From: Catenovulum sediminis
GTDB lineage: Bacteria > Pseudomonadota > Gammaproteobacteria > Enterobacterales > Alteromonadaceae
NCBI RefSeq assembly: GCF_007289895.1
Contig: NZ_CP041660.1
Location: forward strand, 248,001 to 312,000
Length of the DNA: 64,000 nucleotides
Direction of reading: 5' to 3'
The number at the start of each line of letters is the position of its first letter. The stretch's first letter is position 1. Both the position numbers and the translations under genes were made by a program. The notes under the pieces are model-generated. The model had not been told where the DNA came from. It saw only the letters and a program-made list of their open reading frames with translations, and did no database searches. Below, in pieces: positions 37,601 to 52,600 of this stretch.

Positions 37601-40600
37601 CAGTAATATTGAAGCTTTGATCTTCTAATTGTGCAATACCCGCAGTCACCGCATCCGCGCCGATATAAACATCGTCGCCAGCCGTAACGTTAATAGTGCC
37701 AGATGTACTACCCGCCTCAATCGTAATACTTTGACCATTGGTTAAACCAATTGTCATGTCAGTTTCAGCAGCATGGCTTAAGGTTGCGGTATAGGAGATG
37801 GTGCCGCCTTCCAATACGCTAGAAGTGGCTGATAGATTCAGGGTAACATCGGTATCCACATCTGAAACGGTCGTGGTCACAGAGCTAGTTTCAATAACCA
37901 AGTTTTCGAAATTGCCGCCTGTGATATTGAAACCTTCTTCTGATTGCGCAATACCTGCAGTCACCGCATCTGCGCCAACATACACATCATCGCTAGCTGT
38001 CACATTAACCGTACCAGATGTGCTACCCGCCTCAATCGTAATACTTTGCCCATTGGTTAAGCCAATCGTCATTTCAGTTTCGGCAGCATGGCTTAAAGTT
38101 GCGGTATAAGTGATGGAGCCACCTTCCAATACGCTGGAAGTGGCTGATAGATTTAAGGTGACGTCTGTGTCGGCATCTGAAACGGTCGTGGTTACCGAGC
38201 TAGTTTCAACTACTAAGTTTTCGAAATTACCGCCGGTAATATTGAAGCTTTGATCTTCTAATTGTGCAATACCCGCAGTCACCGCATCCGCGCCGATATA
38301 AACATCGTCGCCAGCCGTAACGTTAATAGTGCCAGATGTACTACCCGCTTCAATCGTAATACTTTGACCATTGGTTAAAGCAATCGTCATTTCCGTTTCG
38401 GCAGCATGACTTAAGGTTGCGGTATAAGTAATAGTACCGCCTTCTAATACGCTCGTGGTAGCAGATAAATTTAAGGTGACGTCTGTATCGACATCAGATA
38501 CCGATGTGATTACCGAGCTGGTTTCAACAACCAAATTCTCGAAATTGCCGCCGGTGATATTGAAGCTTTGATCTTCTAATTGTGCGATACCTGCAGTCAC
38601 CGCATCCGCACCGACATAGACATCATCGCTAGCTGTCACATTAACCGTACCAGATGTGCTACCCGCTGCAATCGTTATGCTTTGACCATTGGTTAAACCA
38701 ATCGTCATTTCAGTTTCGGCGGCATGGCTGAGCACTGCGGTATAAGTAATGGTACCGCCTTCCGATACGCTAGATGTCGCTGATAGATTTAAGGTGACGT
38801 CTGTATCGACATCAGATACCGATGTGGTTACCGAGCTGGTTTCAACAACTAAATTCTCGAAATTGCCGCCGGTAATATTGAAGCTTTGATCTTCTAATTG
38901 TGCAATACCTGCAGTGACCGCATCTGCGCCGATATAAACATCATCGCTGGCTGTCACATTAACCGCACCAGAGGTACTACCCGCTGCAATCGTAATGCTT
39001 TGACCATTGGTTAAGCCAATCGTCATGTCAGTTTCGGCGGCATGGCTTAAGGTTGCGGTATAGGAGATGGTGCCGCCTTCCAATACGCTAGAAGTGGCTG
39101 ATAGATTTAAAGTGACGTCTGTGTCGGCATCAGATACAGATGTGGTTACTGAGCTGGTGCCAACAACCAAGTTTTCGAAATTGCCGCCGGTAATATTGAA
39201 GCTTTGATCTTCTAATTGTGCAATACCTGCAGTGACCGCATCCGCACCAACATACACATCATCGCTAGCTGTCACATTAACCGTGCCTGATGTGCTACCC
39301 GCCTCAATCGTAATACTTTGACCATTGGTTAAAGCAATCGTCATGTCAGTTTCGGCTGCATGGCTTAAGGTTGCGGTATAGGAGATGGTGCCGCCTTCTA
39401 ATACGCTAGATGTCGCCGATAGATTCAGGGTAACGTCTGTGTCGGCATCAGAAACCGATGTGGTTACTGAGCTGGTTTCAACAACTAAATTCTCGAAATT
39501 ACCGCCGGTAATGTTGAAGCCTTCTTCTAATTGCGCAATACCCGCAGTCACCGCATCCGCACCAACATACACATCATCGCTGGCTGTCACATTAACCGCA
39601 CCAGAGGTACTACCCGCTGCAATCGTAATGCTTTGACCATTGGTTAAGCCAATCGTCATGTCAGTTTCGGCGGCATGGCTTAAGGTTGCGGTATAGGAGA
39701 TGGTGCCGCCTTCCAATACGCTAGAAGTGGCTGATAGATTTAAAGTGACGTCTGTGTCGGCATCAGATACAGATGTGGTTACTGAGCTGGTGCCAACAAC
39801 CAAGTTTTCGAAATTGCCGCCGGTAATATTGAAGCTTTGATCTTCTAATTGTGCAATACCTGCAGTGACCGCATCCGCACCAACATACACATCATCGCTA
39901 GCTGTCACATTAACCGTGCCTGATGTGCTACCCGCCTCAATCGTAATACTTTGACCATTGGTTAAAGCAATTGTCATGTCAGTTTCGGCTGCATGACTTA
40001 AGGTTGCGGTATAAGTAATAATACCGCCTTCTAGTACGCTGCTTGTCGCTGATAAATTTAAGGTGACGTCTGTGTCAACATCAGATACTGATGTGGTTGC
40101 AGAGCTGGTTTCAACAACTAAATTCTCGAAATTACCGCCGGTAATGTTGAAGCCTTCTTCTAATTGTGCAATACCTGCAGTCACCGCATCTGCGCCGATA
40201 TAAACATCATCGCTAGCGGTCACATTAACTGTGCCAGATGTGCTACCCGCTGCAATCGTAATATTTTGGCCATTGGTTAAAGCAATCGTCATGTCAGTCT
40301 CGGCTGCATGGCTTAAGGTTGCGGTATAAGTAATAGTACCGCCTTCCAATACGCTAGAAGTGGCTGATAAATTCAGGGTCACATCAGTGTCAACATCTGA
40401 AACGGTCGTGGTTGCATTTGAAGTACCCACCACTAGGTTCTCGAAATTGCCGCCTGTGATATCAAAATTTTCATCTTCAAGCAGTGCAATGCCAGCCGTA
40501 ACCGCATCCGCGCCTACATAGACATCATCGCTAGCTGTCACATTAACCGTGCCTGATGTGCTACCCGCTGCAATCGTAATATTTTGGCCATTGGTTAAAG

Positions 40601-43600
40601 CAATTGTCATGTCAGTTTCGGCAGCATGGCTTAAGGTTGCGGTATAAGTGATGGTGCCGCCTTCTAATACGCTGGAAGTGGCTGATAAATTCAGGGTCAC
40701 ATCAGTGTCAACATCTGAAACGGTCGTGGTTGCACTTGAAGTACCCACCACTAGGTTTTCGAAGTTGCCGCCTGTGATCGCAGGTTGCTGCTGTTGATCA
40801 ACAGCTATTGAAGCCGTAATCGCATCAGCGCCGATATAAACATCATCACCAGCCGTAACATTAACCGTACCTGAGGTACTACCCGCTGCAATCGTAATAC
40901 TTTGACCATTGGTTAAACCAATTGTCATTTCAGTTTCGGCTGCATGACTTAAGGTTGCGGTATAGGTGATGGTGCCGCCTTCTAATACGCTGGAAGTGGC
41001 CGATAAATTCAGGGTAACATCTGTATCGGCATCAGATACCGATGTGGATACCGAGCTAGTTTCAACGACTAGGTTTTCGAAATTGCCGCCTGTGATATCA
41101 AAATTTTCATCTTCAAGCAGTGCAATGCCAGCCGTAACCGCATCCGCGCCAACATACGCATCATCGCTAGCTGTCACATTAACTGCGCCAGAGGCACTAC
41201 CCGCTGCAATCGTAATGCTTTGGCCATTAGTTAAAGCAATTGTCATGTCAGTTTCGGCTGCATGACTTAAGGTTGCGGTATAAGTAATAATACCGCCTTC
41301 TAGTACGCTGCTTGTCGCTGATAAATTTAAGGTGACGTCTGTGTCAACATCAGATACTGATGTGGTTGCAGAGCTGGTTTCAACAACTAAATTCTCGAAA
41401 TTACCGCCGGTAATGTTGAAGCCTTCTTCTAATTGTGCAATACCTGCAGTCACCGCATCTGCGCCGATATAAACATCATCGCTAGCGGTCACATTAACTG
41501 TGCCAGATGTGCTACCCGCTGCAATCGTAATATTTTGCCCATTGGTTAAAGCAATTGTCATGTCAGTTTCGGCAGCATGGCTTAAGGTTGCGGTATAAGT
41601 AATAGTACCGCCTTCCAATACGCTAGAAGTGGCTGATAAATTCAGGGTCACATCAGTGTCAACATCTGAAACGGTCGTGGTTGCATTTGAAGTACCCACC
41701 ACTAGGTTCTCGAAATTGCCGCCTGTGATATCAAAATTTTCATCTTCAAGCAGTGCAATGCCAGCCGTAACCGCATCCGCGCCAACATAGACATCATCGC
41801 TAGCTGTCACATTAACCGTGCCTGAGGTACTACCCGCTGCAATCGTAATACTTTGACCATTGGTTAAACCAATTGTCATTTCAGTTTCGGCTGCATGACT
41901 TAAGGTTGCGGTATAGGTGATGGTGCCGCCTTCTAATACGCTGGAAGTGGCCGATAAATTCAGGGTAACATCTGTATCGGCATCAGATACCGATGTGGAT
42001 ACCGAGCTAGTTTCAACGACTAGGTTTTCGAAATTGCCGCCTGTGATATCAAAATTTTCATCTTCAAGCAGTGCAATGCCAGCCGTAACCGCATCCGCGC
42101 CAACATACGCATCATCGCTAGCTGTCACATTAACTGCGCCAGAGGCACTACCCGCTGCAATCGTAATGCTTTGGCCATTAGTTAAAGCAATTGTCATGTC
42201 AGTTTCGGCTGCATGACTTAAGGTTGCGGTATAAGTAATAATACCGCCTTCTAGTACGCTGCTTGTCGCTGATAAATTTAAGGTGACGTCTGTGTCAACA
42301 TCAGATACTGATGTGGTTGCAGAGCTGGTTTCAACAACTAAATTCTCGAAATTACCGCCGGTAATGTTGAAGCCTTCTTCTAATTGTGCAATACCTGCAG
42401 TCACCGCATCTGCGCCGATATAAACATCATCGCTAGCGGTCACATTAACTGTGCCAGATGTGCTACCCGCTGCAATCGTAATATTTTGGCCATTGGTTAA
42501 AGCAATTGTCATGTCAGTTTCGGCAGCATGGCTTAAGGTTGCGGTATAAGTGATGGTGCCGCCTTCTAATACGCTGGAAGTGGCTGATAAATTCAGGGTC
42601 ACATCAGTGTCAACATCTGAAACGGTCGTGGTTGCACTTGAAGTACCCACCACTAGGTTTTCGAAGTTGCCGCCTGTGATCGCAGGTTGCTGCTGTTGAT
42701 CAACAGCTATTGAAGCCGTAATCGCATCAGCGCCGATATAAACATCATCACCAGCCGTAACATTAACCGTACCTGAGGTACTACCCGCTGCAATCGTAAT
42801 ACTTTGACCATTGGTTAAACCAATTGTCATTTCAGTTTCGGCTGCATGGCTTAAGGTTGCGGTATAAGTAATAGTACCGCCTTCCAATACGCTAGAAGTG
42901 GCTGATAAATTCAGGGTCACATCAGTGTCAACATCTGAAACGGTCGTGGTTGCATTTGAAGTACCCACCACTAGGTTCTCGAAATTGCCGCCTGTGATAT
43001 CAAAATTTTCATCTTCAAGCAGTGCAATGCCAGCCGTAACCGCATCCGCGCCAACATACGCATCATCGCTAGCTGTCACATTAACTGCGCCAGAGGCACT
43101 ACCCGCTGCAATCGTAATGCTTTGGCCATTAGTTAAAGCAATTGTCATGTCAGTTTCGGCTGCATGACTTAAGGTTGCGGTATAAGTAATAATACCGCCT
43201 TCTAGTACGCTGCTTGTCGCTGATAAATTTAAGGTGACGTCTGTGTCGGCATCAGATACCGATGTTGTTACCGAGCTGGTTTCAACTACTAGGTTTTCGA
43301 AATTGCCGCCGGTAATGTTGAAGCCTTCTTCTAATTGTGCAATACCTGCAGTCACCGCATCTGCGCCGATATAAACATCATCGCTAGCGGTCACATTAAC
43401 TGTGCCAGATGTGCTACCCGCTGCAATCGTAATATTTTGGCCATTGGTTAAAGCAATTGTCATGTCAGTTTCGGCAGCATGGCTTAAGGTTGCGGTATAA
43501 GTGATGGTGCCGCCTTCTAATACGCTGGAAGTGGCTGATAAATTCAGGGTCACATCAGTGTCAACATCTGAAACGGTCGTGGTTGCACTTGAAGTACCCA

Positions 43601-46600
43601 CCACTAGGTTTTCGAAGTTGCCGCCTGTGATCGCAGGTTGCTGCTGTTGATCAACAGCTATTGAAGCCGTAATCGCATCAGCGCCGATATAAACATCATC
43701 ACCAGCCGTAACATTAACCGTACCTGAGGTACTACCCGCTGCAATCGTAATACTTTGACCATTGGTTAAACCAATTGTCATTTCAGTTTCGGCTGCATGG
43801 CTTAAGGTTGCGGTATAAGTAATAGTACCGCCTTCCAATACGCTAGAAGTGGCTGATAAATTCAGGGTCACATCAGTGTCAACATCTGAAACGGTCGTGG
43901 TTGCATTTGAAGTACCCACCACTAGGTTCTCGAAATTGCCGCCTGTGATATCAAAATTTTCATCTTCAAGCAGTGCAATGCCAGCCGTAACCGCATCCGC
44001 GCCAACATACGCATCATCGCTAGCTGTCACATTAACTGCGCCAGAGGCACTACCCGCTGCAATCGTAATGCTTTGGCCATTAGTTAAAGCAATTGTCATG
44101 TCAGTTTCGGCTGCATGACTTAAGGTTGCGGTATAAGTAATAATACCGCCTTCTAGTACGCTGCTTGTCGCTGATAAATTTAAGGTGACGTCTGTGTCGG
44201 CATCAGATACCGATGTTGTTACCGAGCTGGTTTCAACTACTAGGTTTTCGAAATTGCCGCCTGTGATCGCAGGTTGCTGCTGTTGATCAACGGCGATTGA
44301 AGCTGTTATAGCATCCGCACCAACATACACATCATCGCTAGCCGTAACGTTAACCGTGCCAGAGGTACTACCCGCCTCAATCGTAATACTTTGACCATTG
44401 GTTAAAGCAATCGTCATTTCAGTTTCAGCTGCATGGCTTAAGGTTGCGGTGTAGGTGATGATGCCGCCTTCTAATACGCTAGAAGTGGCTGATAAATTTA
44501 AGGTGACGTCTGTGTCGACATCTGAAACGGTCGTGGTAACAGAGCTAGTTTCAATAACCAAGTTTTCGAAATTGCCGCCTGTGATCGCAGGTTGCTGCTG
44601 TTGATCAACGGCAATACTCGCAGTCACAGAATCTGCGCCGATATAAACATCATCGCCAGCCGAAACGTTAACCGTACCCGAAGTACTACCCGCCTCAATC
44701 GTAATACTTTGACCATTGGTTAAACCAATCGTCATGTCAGTTTCGGCTGCATGGCTTAAGGTTGCGGTATAGGAGATGGTGCCGCCTTCCAATACGCTAG
44801 AAGTGGCCGATAGATTCAAGGTCACATCAGTGTCGGCATCCGAAACTGTCGTGGTTACCGAGCTAGTTTCAATAACCAAGTTTTCGAAATTACCGCCGGT
44901 AATATTGAAGCTTTGATCTTCTAATTGTGCGATAGCTGCAGTGACCGCATCTGCGCCGATATAAACATCATCGCTAGCTGTCACATTAACCGTACCAGAG
45001 GTACTACCCGCAGCAATCGTAATGCTTTGGCCATTAGTTAAAGCAATCGTCATTTCAGTTTCGGCTGCATGACTTAAGGTTGCGGTATAAGTAATAATAC
45101 CGCCTTCTAGTACGCTGCTTGTCGCTGATAAATTTAAGGTGACGTCTGTGTCGGCATCTGAAACGGTCGTGGTTACACTTGAAGTACCCACCACTAGGTT
45201 TTCGAAGTTGCCGCCTGTGATCGCAGGTTGCTGTTGTTGATCAACAGCGATTGAAGCTGTAATAGCATCTGCGCCGATATAAACATCATCGCTGGCTGTC
45301 ACATTAACTGTGCCAGATGTGCTACCCGCTGCAATCGTAATATTTTGGCCATTGGTTAAAGCAATCGTCATGTCAGTTTCGGCTGCATGGCTTAAGGTTG
45401 CGGTATAAGTAATAGTACCGCCTTCTAATACGCTGCTTGTCGCTGATAAATTCAGGGTCACATCAGTGTCGGCATCTGAAACGGTCGTGGTTGCACTTGA
45501 AGTACCCACCACTAGGTTTTCGAAGTTGCCGCCAGTGATCGCAGGTTGCTGCTGTTGATCAACGGCGATTGAAGCTGTTATAGCATCCGCACCAACATAC
45601 ACATCATCGCTAGCCGTAACGTTAACCGTGCCAGAAGTACTACCCGCCTCAATCGTAATGCTTTGGCCATTGGTTAAACCAATTGTCATGTCAGTTTCAG
45701 CTGCATGGCTTAAGGTTGCGGTATAGGAGATGGTGCCGCCTTCTAATACGCTGGAAGTGGCTGATAGATTTAAGGTGACGTCTGTATCGACATCTGAAAC
45801 GGTCGTGGTTGCACTTGAAGTACCCACCACTAGGTTTTCGAAGTTGCCGCCTGTGATCGCAGGTTGCTGCTGTTGATCAACGGCGATTGAAGCTGTTATA
45901 GCATCCGCACCAACATACACATCATCGCTAGCCGTAACGTTAACCGTGCCAGAAGTACTACCCGCCTCAATCGTAATGCTTTGGCCATTGGTTAAACCAA
46001 TTGTCATGTCAGTTTCAGCTGCATGGCTTAAGGTTGCGGTATAGGAGATGGTGCCGCCTTCCAATACGCTAGAAGTGGCCGATAGATTCAGGGTCACATC
46101 AGTGTCAGCATCAGATACGGTTGTTGTCACAGAGCTGGTGCCAACAACTAAATTCTCGAAATTTCCGCCTGTAATATTGAAACCTTCTTCTGATTGCACA
46201 ATACCCGCAGTCACCGCATCTGCGCCAACATAGACATCATCTGCCGCGGTTACGTTAACCGTACCAGATGTGCTACCCGCTGCAATCGTTATGCTTTGAC
46301 CATTGGTTAAAGCAATCGTCATTTCTGTTTCGGCTGCATGGCTTAAGGTTGCGGTATAGGAGATGGTGCCGCCTTCTAATACGCTCGTGGTGGCTGATAG
46401 ATTTAAGGTGACATCTGTATCGGCATCAGATACCGATGTGGTTACCGAGCTAGTTTCAACGACTAGGTTTTCGAAATTGCCGCCTGTAATATTGAAACCT
46501 TCTTCTGATTGCACAATACCCGCAGTCACCGCATCTGCGCCGATATAGACATCATCGCTAGCAGTCACATTAACCGTACCAGATGTGCTACCCGCCTCAA

Positions 46601-49600
46601 TCGTAATGCTTTGACCATTGGTTAAACCAATCGTCATTTCAGTTTCAGCTGCATGGCTTAAGGTTGCGGTATAAGTAATAGTACCGCCTTCTAATACGCT
46701 AGAAGTGGCTGATAGATTCAGGGTCACATCAGTGTCAACATCTGAAACGCTCGTGGTTGCACTTGAAGTACCGACAACTAAATTCTCGAAATTTCCGCCG
46801 GTAATGTTGAAGCTTTGATCTTCTAATTGTGCAATACCTGCAGTCACCGCATCTGCACCGACATACACATCATCGCTAGCTGTCACATTAACCGTACCAG
46901 ATGTGCTACCCGCCTCAATCGTAATGCTTTGCCCATTGGTTAACGCAATTGTCATTTCCGTTTCGGCAGCATGGCTTAAGGTTGCGGTATAAGTAATAGT
47001 ACCGCCTTCTAACACGCTAGAAGTTGCCGATAAATTCAGGGTCACATCAGTGTCAACATCTGAAACGCTCGTGGTTGCACTTGAAGTACCCACCACTAGG
47101 TTTTCGAAATTGCCGCCGGTAATATTAAAACCTTCTTCTGATTGCGCAATACCCGTAGTCACCGCATCCGCACCGACATAAACATCATCGCTAGCTGTCA
47201 CATTAACCGTACCAGATGTGCTACCCGCCTCAATCGTAATACTTTGACCATTGGTTAAACCAATTGTCATGTCAGTTTCAGCTGCATGACTTAAGGTTGC
47301 GGTATAAGTAATAATACCACCTTCTAATACGCTAGAAGTGGCCGATAAATTCAGGGTGACGTCTGTATCGACATCAGATACCGATGTGGTTACCGAGCTG
47401 GTTTCAACAACCAAATTCTCGAAATTGCCGCCGGTAATGTTGAAGCTTTGATCTTCTAATTGTGCAATACCTGCAGTCACCGCATCTGCGCCAACATACA
47501 CATCATCTGCAGCGGTTACGTTAACCGTACCAGATGTGCTACCCGCTGCAATCGTTATCCTTTGACCATTGGTTAAACCAATCGTCATTTCAGTTTCGGC
47601 AGCATGGCTTAAGGTTGCGGTATAGGAGATGGTACCACCTTCTAGTACGCTAGAAGTTGCCGATAAATTCAGGGTCACATCAGTGTCGGCATCTGAAACG
47701 CTCGTGGTTACACTTGCAGTACCCACCACTAGGTTCTCGAAATTGCCGCCAGTAATATTAAAACCTTCTTCTGATTGCGCAATACCTGCAGTCACCGCAT
47801 CGGCGCCAACATACACATCATCGCTAGCCGTCACATTAACCGTACCCGAAGTACTACCCGCTGCAATCGTTATGCTTTGACCGTTGGTTAAGCCAATCGT
47901 CATTTCAGTTTCAGCTGCATGGCTTAAGGTTGCAGTATAGGTAATAGTGCCGCCTTCTAATACGCTCGTGGTGGCTGATAAATTTAAGGTGACGTCTGTG
48001 TCGGCATCTGAAACGGTCGTGGTTGTACTTGAAATACCCACCACTAGGTTTTCGAAATTGCCGCCCGTGATATCAAAATTTTCATCTTCAAGCACTGCAA
48101 TACCTGCAGTCACCGCATCCGCGCCAACATAGACATCATCGCTAGCTGTCACATTAACCGTGCCTGATGTGCTACCCGCTGCAATCGTAATATTTTGGCC
48201 ATTGGTTAAGCCAATGGTCATGTCAGTTTCAGCTGCATGGCTTAAGGTTGCGGTATAAGTAATAATACCGCCTTCTAATACGCTAGAAGTGGCTGATAGA
48301 TTCAGGGTCACATCAGTGTCAACATCTGAAACGCTCGTGGTTGCACTTGAAGTACCGACAACTAAATTCTCGAAATTTCCGCCGGTAATGTTGAAGCTTT
48401 GATCTTCTAATTGTGCAATACCTGCAGTCACCGCATCTGCACCGACATACACATCATCGCTAGCTGTCACATTAACCGTACCAGATGTGCTACCCGCCTC
48501 AATCGTAATGCTTTGCCCATTGGTTAACGCAATTGTCATTTCCGTTTCGGCAGCATGGCTTAAGGTTGCGGTATAAGTAATAGTACCGCCTTCTAACACG
48601 CTAGAAGTTGCCGATAAATTCAGGGTCACATCAGTGTCAACATCTGAAACGGTCGTGGTTGCACTTGAAGTACCCACCACTAGGTTTTCGAAATTGCCGC
48701 CGGTAATATTAAAACCTTCTTCTGATTGCGCAATACCCGTAGTCACCGCATCCGCACCGACATAAACATCATCGCTAGCTGTCACATTAACCGTACCAGA
48801 TGTGCTACCCGCCTCAATCGTAATACTTTGACCATTGGTTAAACCAATTGTCATGTCAGTTTCAGCTGCATGACTTAAGGTTGCGGTATAGGAGATGGTG
48901 CCGCCTTCTAATACGCTCGTGGTGGCTGATAGATTTAAGGTGACATCTGTATCGGCATCAGATACCGATGTGGTTACCGAGCTAGTTTCAACGACTAGGT
49001 TTTCGAAATTGCCGCCTGTAATATTGAAGCCTTCTTCTAATTGCACAATACCCGCAGTCACCGCATCTGCGCCGATATAAACATCATCGCTAGCAGTCAC
49101 ATTAACCGTACCAGATGTGCTACCCGCCTCAATCGTAATGCTTTGACCATTGGTTAAAGCAATTGTCATTTCAGTTTCGGCAGCATGGCTTAAGGTTGCG
49201 GTATAGGAGATGGTACCACCTTCTAGTACGCTAGAAGTTGCCGATAAATTCAGGGTCACATCAGTGTCGGCATCTGAAACGCTCGTGGTTACACTTGCAG
49301 TACCCACCACTAGGTTCTCGAAATTGCCGCCAGTAATATTAAAACCTTCTTCTGATTGCGCAATACCTGCAGTCACCGCATCGGCGCCAACATACACATC
49401 ATCGCTAGCCGTCACATTAACCGTACCAGAGGTGCTACCCGCCTCAATCGTAATGCTTTGACCATTGGTTAAGCCAATCGTCATGTCAGTTTCGGCTGCA
49501 TGGCTTAAGGTTGCGGTATAGGAGATGGTGCCGCCTTCTAATACGCTCGTGGTGGCTGATAGATTTAAGGTGACATCTGTATCGGCATCAGATACCGATG

Positions 49601-52600
49601 TGGTTACCGAGCTAGTTTCAACGACTAGGTTTTCGAAATTGCCGCCTGTGATCGCAGGTTGCTGCTGTTGATCAACGGCGATTGAAGCTGTTATAGCATC
49701 CGCACCAACATACACATCATCGCTAGCCGTAACGTTAACCGTGCCAGAGGTACTACCCGCCTCAATCGTAATACTTTGACCATTGGTTAAAGCAATCGTC
49801 ATTTCAGTTTCAGCTGCATGGCTTAAGGTTGCGGTGTAGGTGATGATGCCGCCTTCTAATACGCTAGAAGTGGCTGATAAATTTAAGGTGACGTCTGTGT
49901 CGACATCTGAAACGGTCGTGGTAACAGAGCTAGTTTCAATAACCAAGTTTTCGAAATTGCCGCCTGTGATCGCAGGTTGCTGCTGTTGATCAACGGCAAT
50001 ACTCGCAGTCACAGAATCTGCGCCGATATAAACATCATCGCCAGCCGAAACGTTAACCGTACCCGAAGTACTACCCGCCTCAATCGTAATACTTTGACCA
50101 TTGGTTAAACCAATTGTCATGTCAGTTTCGGCTGCATGGCTTAAAGTCGCGGTATAGGTGATGGTGCCGCCTTCTAATACGCTGGAAGTGGCCGATAAAT
50201 TCAGGCTAACATCGGTATTGGCATCCGAAACGGTCGTGGTAACAGAGCTAGTTTCAATAACCAAGTTTTCGAAATTGCCGCCAGTAATATTGAAACCTTC
50301 TTCTGATTGCGCAATACCCGCAGTCACCGCATCTGCGCCCACATACACATCATCGCTAGCTGTCACATTAACCGTACCAGAGGTACTACCCGCTGCAATC
50401 GTAATGCTTTGACCATTGGTTAAACCAATTGTCATGTCAGTTTCGGCGGCATGGCTTAAGGTTGCGGTATAAGTAATGGTGCCGCCTTCTAATACGCTGG
50501 AAGTGGCTGATAGATTTAAAGTGACGTCTGTATCGGAATCTGAAACGCTCGTGGTTACCGAGCTGGTTTCAACTACTAGATTTTCGAAATTGCCGCCGGT
50601 GATATCAAAATTTTCATCTTCAAGCAGTGCAATACCTGCAGTCACCGCATCCGCGCCGATATAAACATCATCTGCAGCAGTCACATTAACACTACCAGAT
50701 GTACTACCCGCTGCAATCGTAATACTTTGACCATTGGTTAAAGCAATTGTCATTTCAGTTTCGGCTGCATGGCTTAAAGTTGCGGTATAGGCGATGGTGC
50801 CGCCTTCTAATACGCTAGAAGTGGCTGATAGATTTAAGGTGACGTCTGTTTCGGAATCCGAAACGGTCGTGGTTGCACTTGAAGTACCCACCACTAGGTT
50901 TTCAAAATTGCCGCCTGTGATCGCAGGTTGCTGCTGTTGATCAACGGCAATACTCGCAGTCACCGCATCTGCACCAACATACACATCATCGCTAGCTGTC
51001 ACATTAACCGTACCAGATGTGCTACCCGCTGCAATCGTAATACTTTGACCATTGGTTAAGCCAATCGTCATTTCAGTTTCGGCAGCATGGCTTAAGGTTG
51101 CGGTATAGGAGATGGTGCCGCCTTCTAATACGCTAGAAGTTGCCGATAAATTCAGGGTCACAGCAGTGTCGACATCTGAAACGGTCGTGGTTGCACTTGA
51201 AGTACCCACCACTAGGTTCTCGAAATTGCCGCCGGTAATATTGAAGCTTTGATCTTCTAATTGTGCAATACCTGCAGTCACTGCATCTGCGCCCACATAC
51301 ACATCATCGCTAGCCGTAACGTTAACCGTGCCAGAGGTACTACCCGCCTCAATCGTAATGCTTTGGCCATTGGTTAAACCAATTGTCATGTCAGTTTCGG
51401 CGGCATGGCTTAAGGTTGCGGTATAAGTAATGGTGCCGCCTTCCAATACGCTAGAAGTGGCTGATAGATTTAAAGTGACGTCTGTATCGGAATCTGAAAC
51501 GCTCGTGGTTACCGAGCTGGTTTCAACAACTAAATTCTCGAAATTACCGCCGGTAATGTTGAAGCCTTCTTCTAATTGTGCAATACCTGCAGTCACCGCA
51601 TCTGCGCCGATATAAACATCATCGCTAGCGGTCACATTAACTGTGCCAGATGTGCTACCCGCTGCAATCGTAATATTTTGCCCATTGGTTAAAGCAATTG
51701 TCATGTCAGTTTCGGCAGCATGGCTTAAGGTTGCGGTATAGGAGATGGTGCCGCCTTCCAATACGCTAGAAGTGGCTGATAGATTTAAGGTGACGTCTGT
51801 ATCCACATCTGAAACTGTCGTGGTTGCACTTGAAGTACCCACCACTAGGTTTTCGAAATTGCCGCCGGTGATATCAAAATTTTCATCTTCAAGCAGTGCG
51901 ATGCCGGCAGTAACTGCATCTGCACCGACATAGACATCATCGCTGGCTGTCACATTAACCGTACCAGAGGTACTACCCGCTGCAATCGTTATGCTTTGAC
52001 CATTAGTTAAGCCAATCGTCATTTCAGTTTCGGCTGCATGGCTTAAGGTTGCGGTATAGGAGATGGTGCCGCCTTCTAATACGCTGGAAGTGGCCGATAA
52101 ATTCAGGCTAACATCGGTATTGGCATCCGAAACGGTCGTTGTCACAGAGCTGTTTTCAACAACTAAATTCTCGAAGTTGCCGCCGGTAATATTGAAGCTT
52201 TGATCTTCTAATTGTGCAATACCTGCAGTCACCGCATCTGCACCGATATAAACATCATCGCTAGCCGTAACGTTAACCGTGCCAGAAGTGCTACCCGCTG
52301 CAATCGTAATGCTTTGACCGTTGGTTAAACCAATCGTCATGTCAGTTTCGGCAGCATGACTTAAAGTCGCGGTATAGGTGATGGTGCCGCCTTCCAATAC
52401 GCTGGAAGTGGCCGATAGATTCAGGGTGACGTCGGTATCCACATCCGAAACGGTCGTGGTTACCGAGCTAGTTTCAACTACTAGGTTTTCGAAATTGCCG
52501 CCGGTGATCGCAGGTTGCTGCTGTTGATCAACAGCGATTGAAGCTGTAATCGCATCTGCGCCGATATAAACATCGTCGCTAGCAGTCACATTAACCGTAC

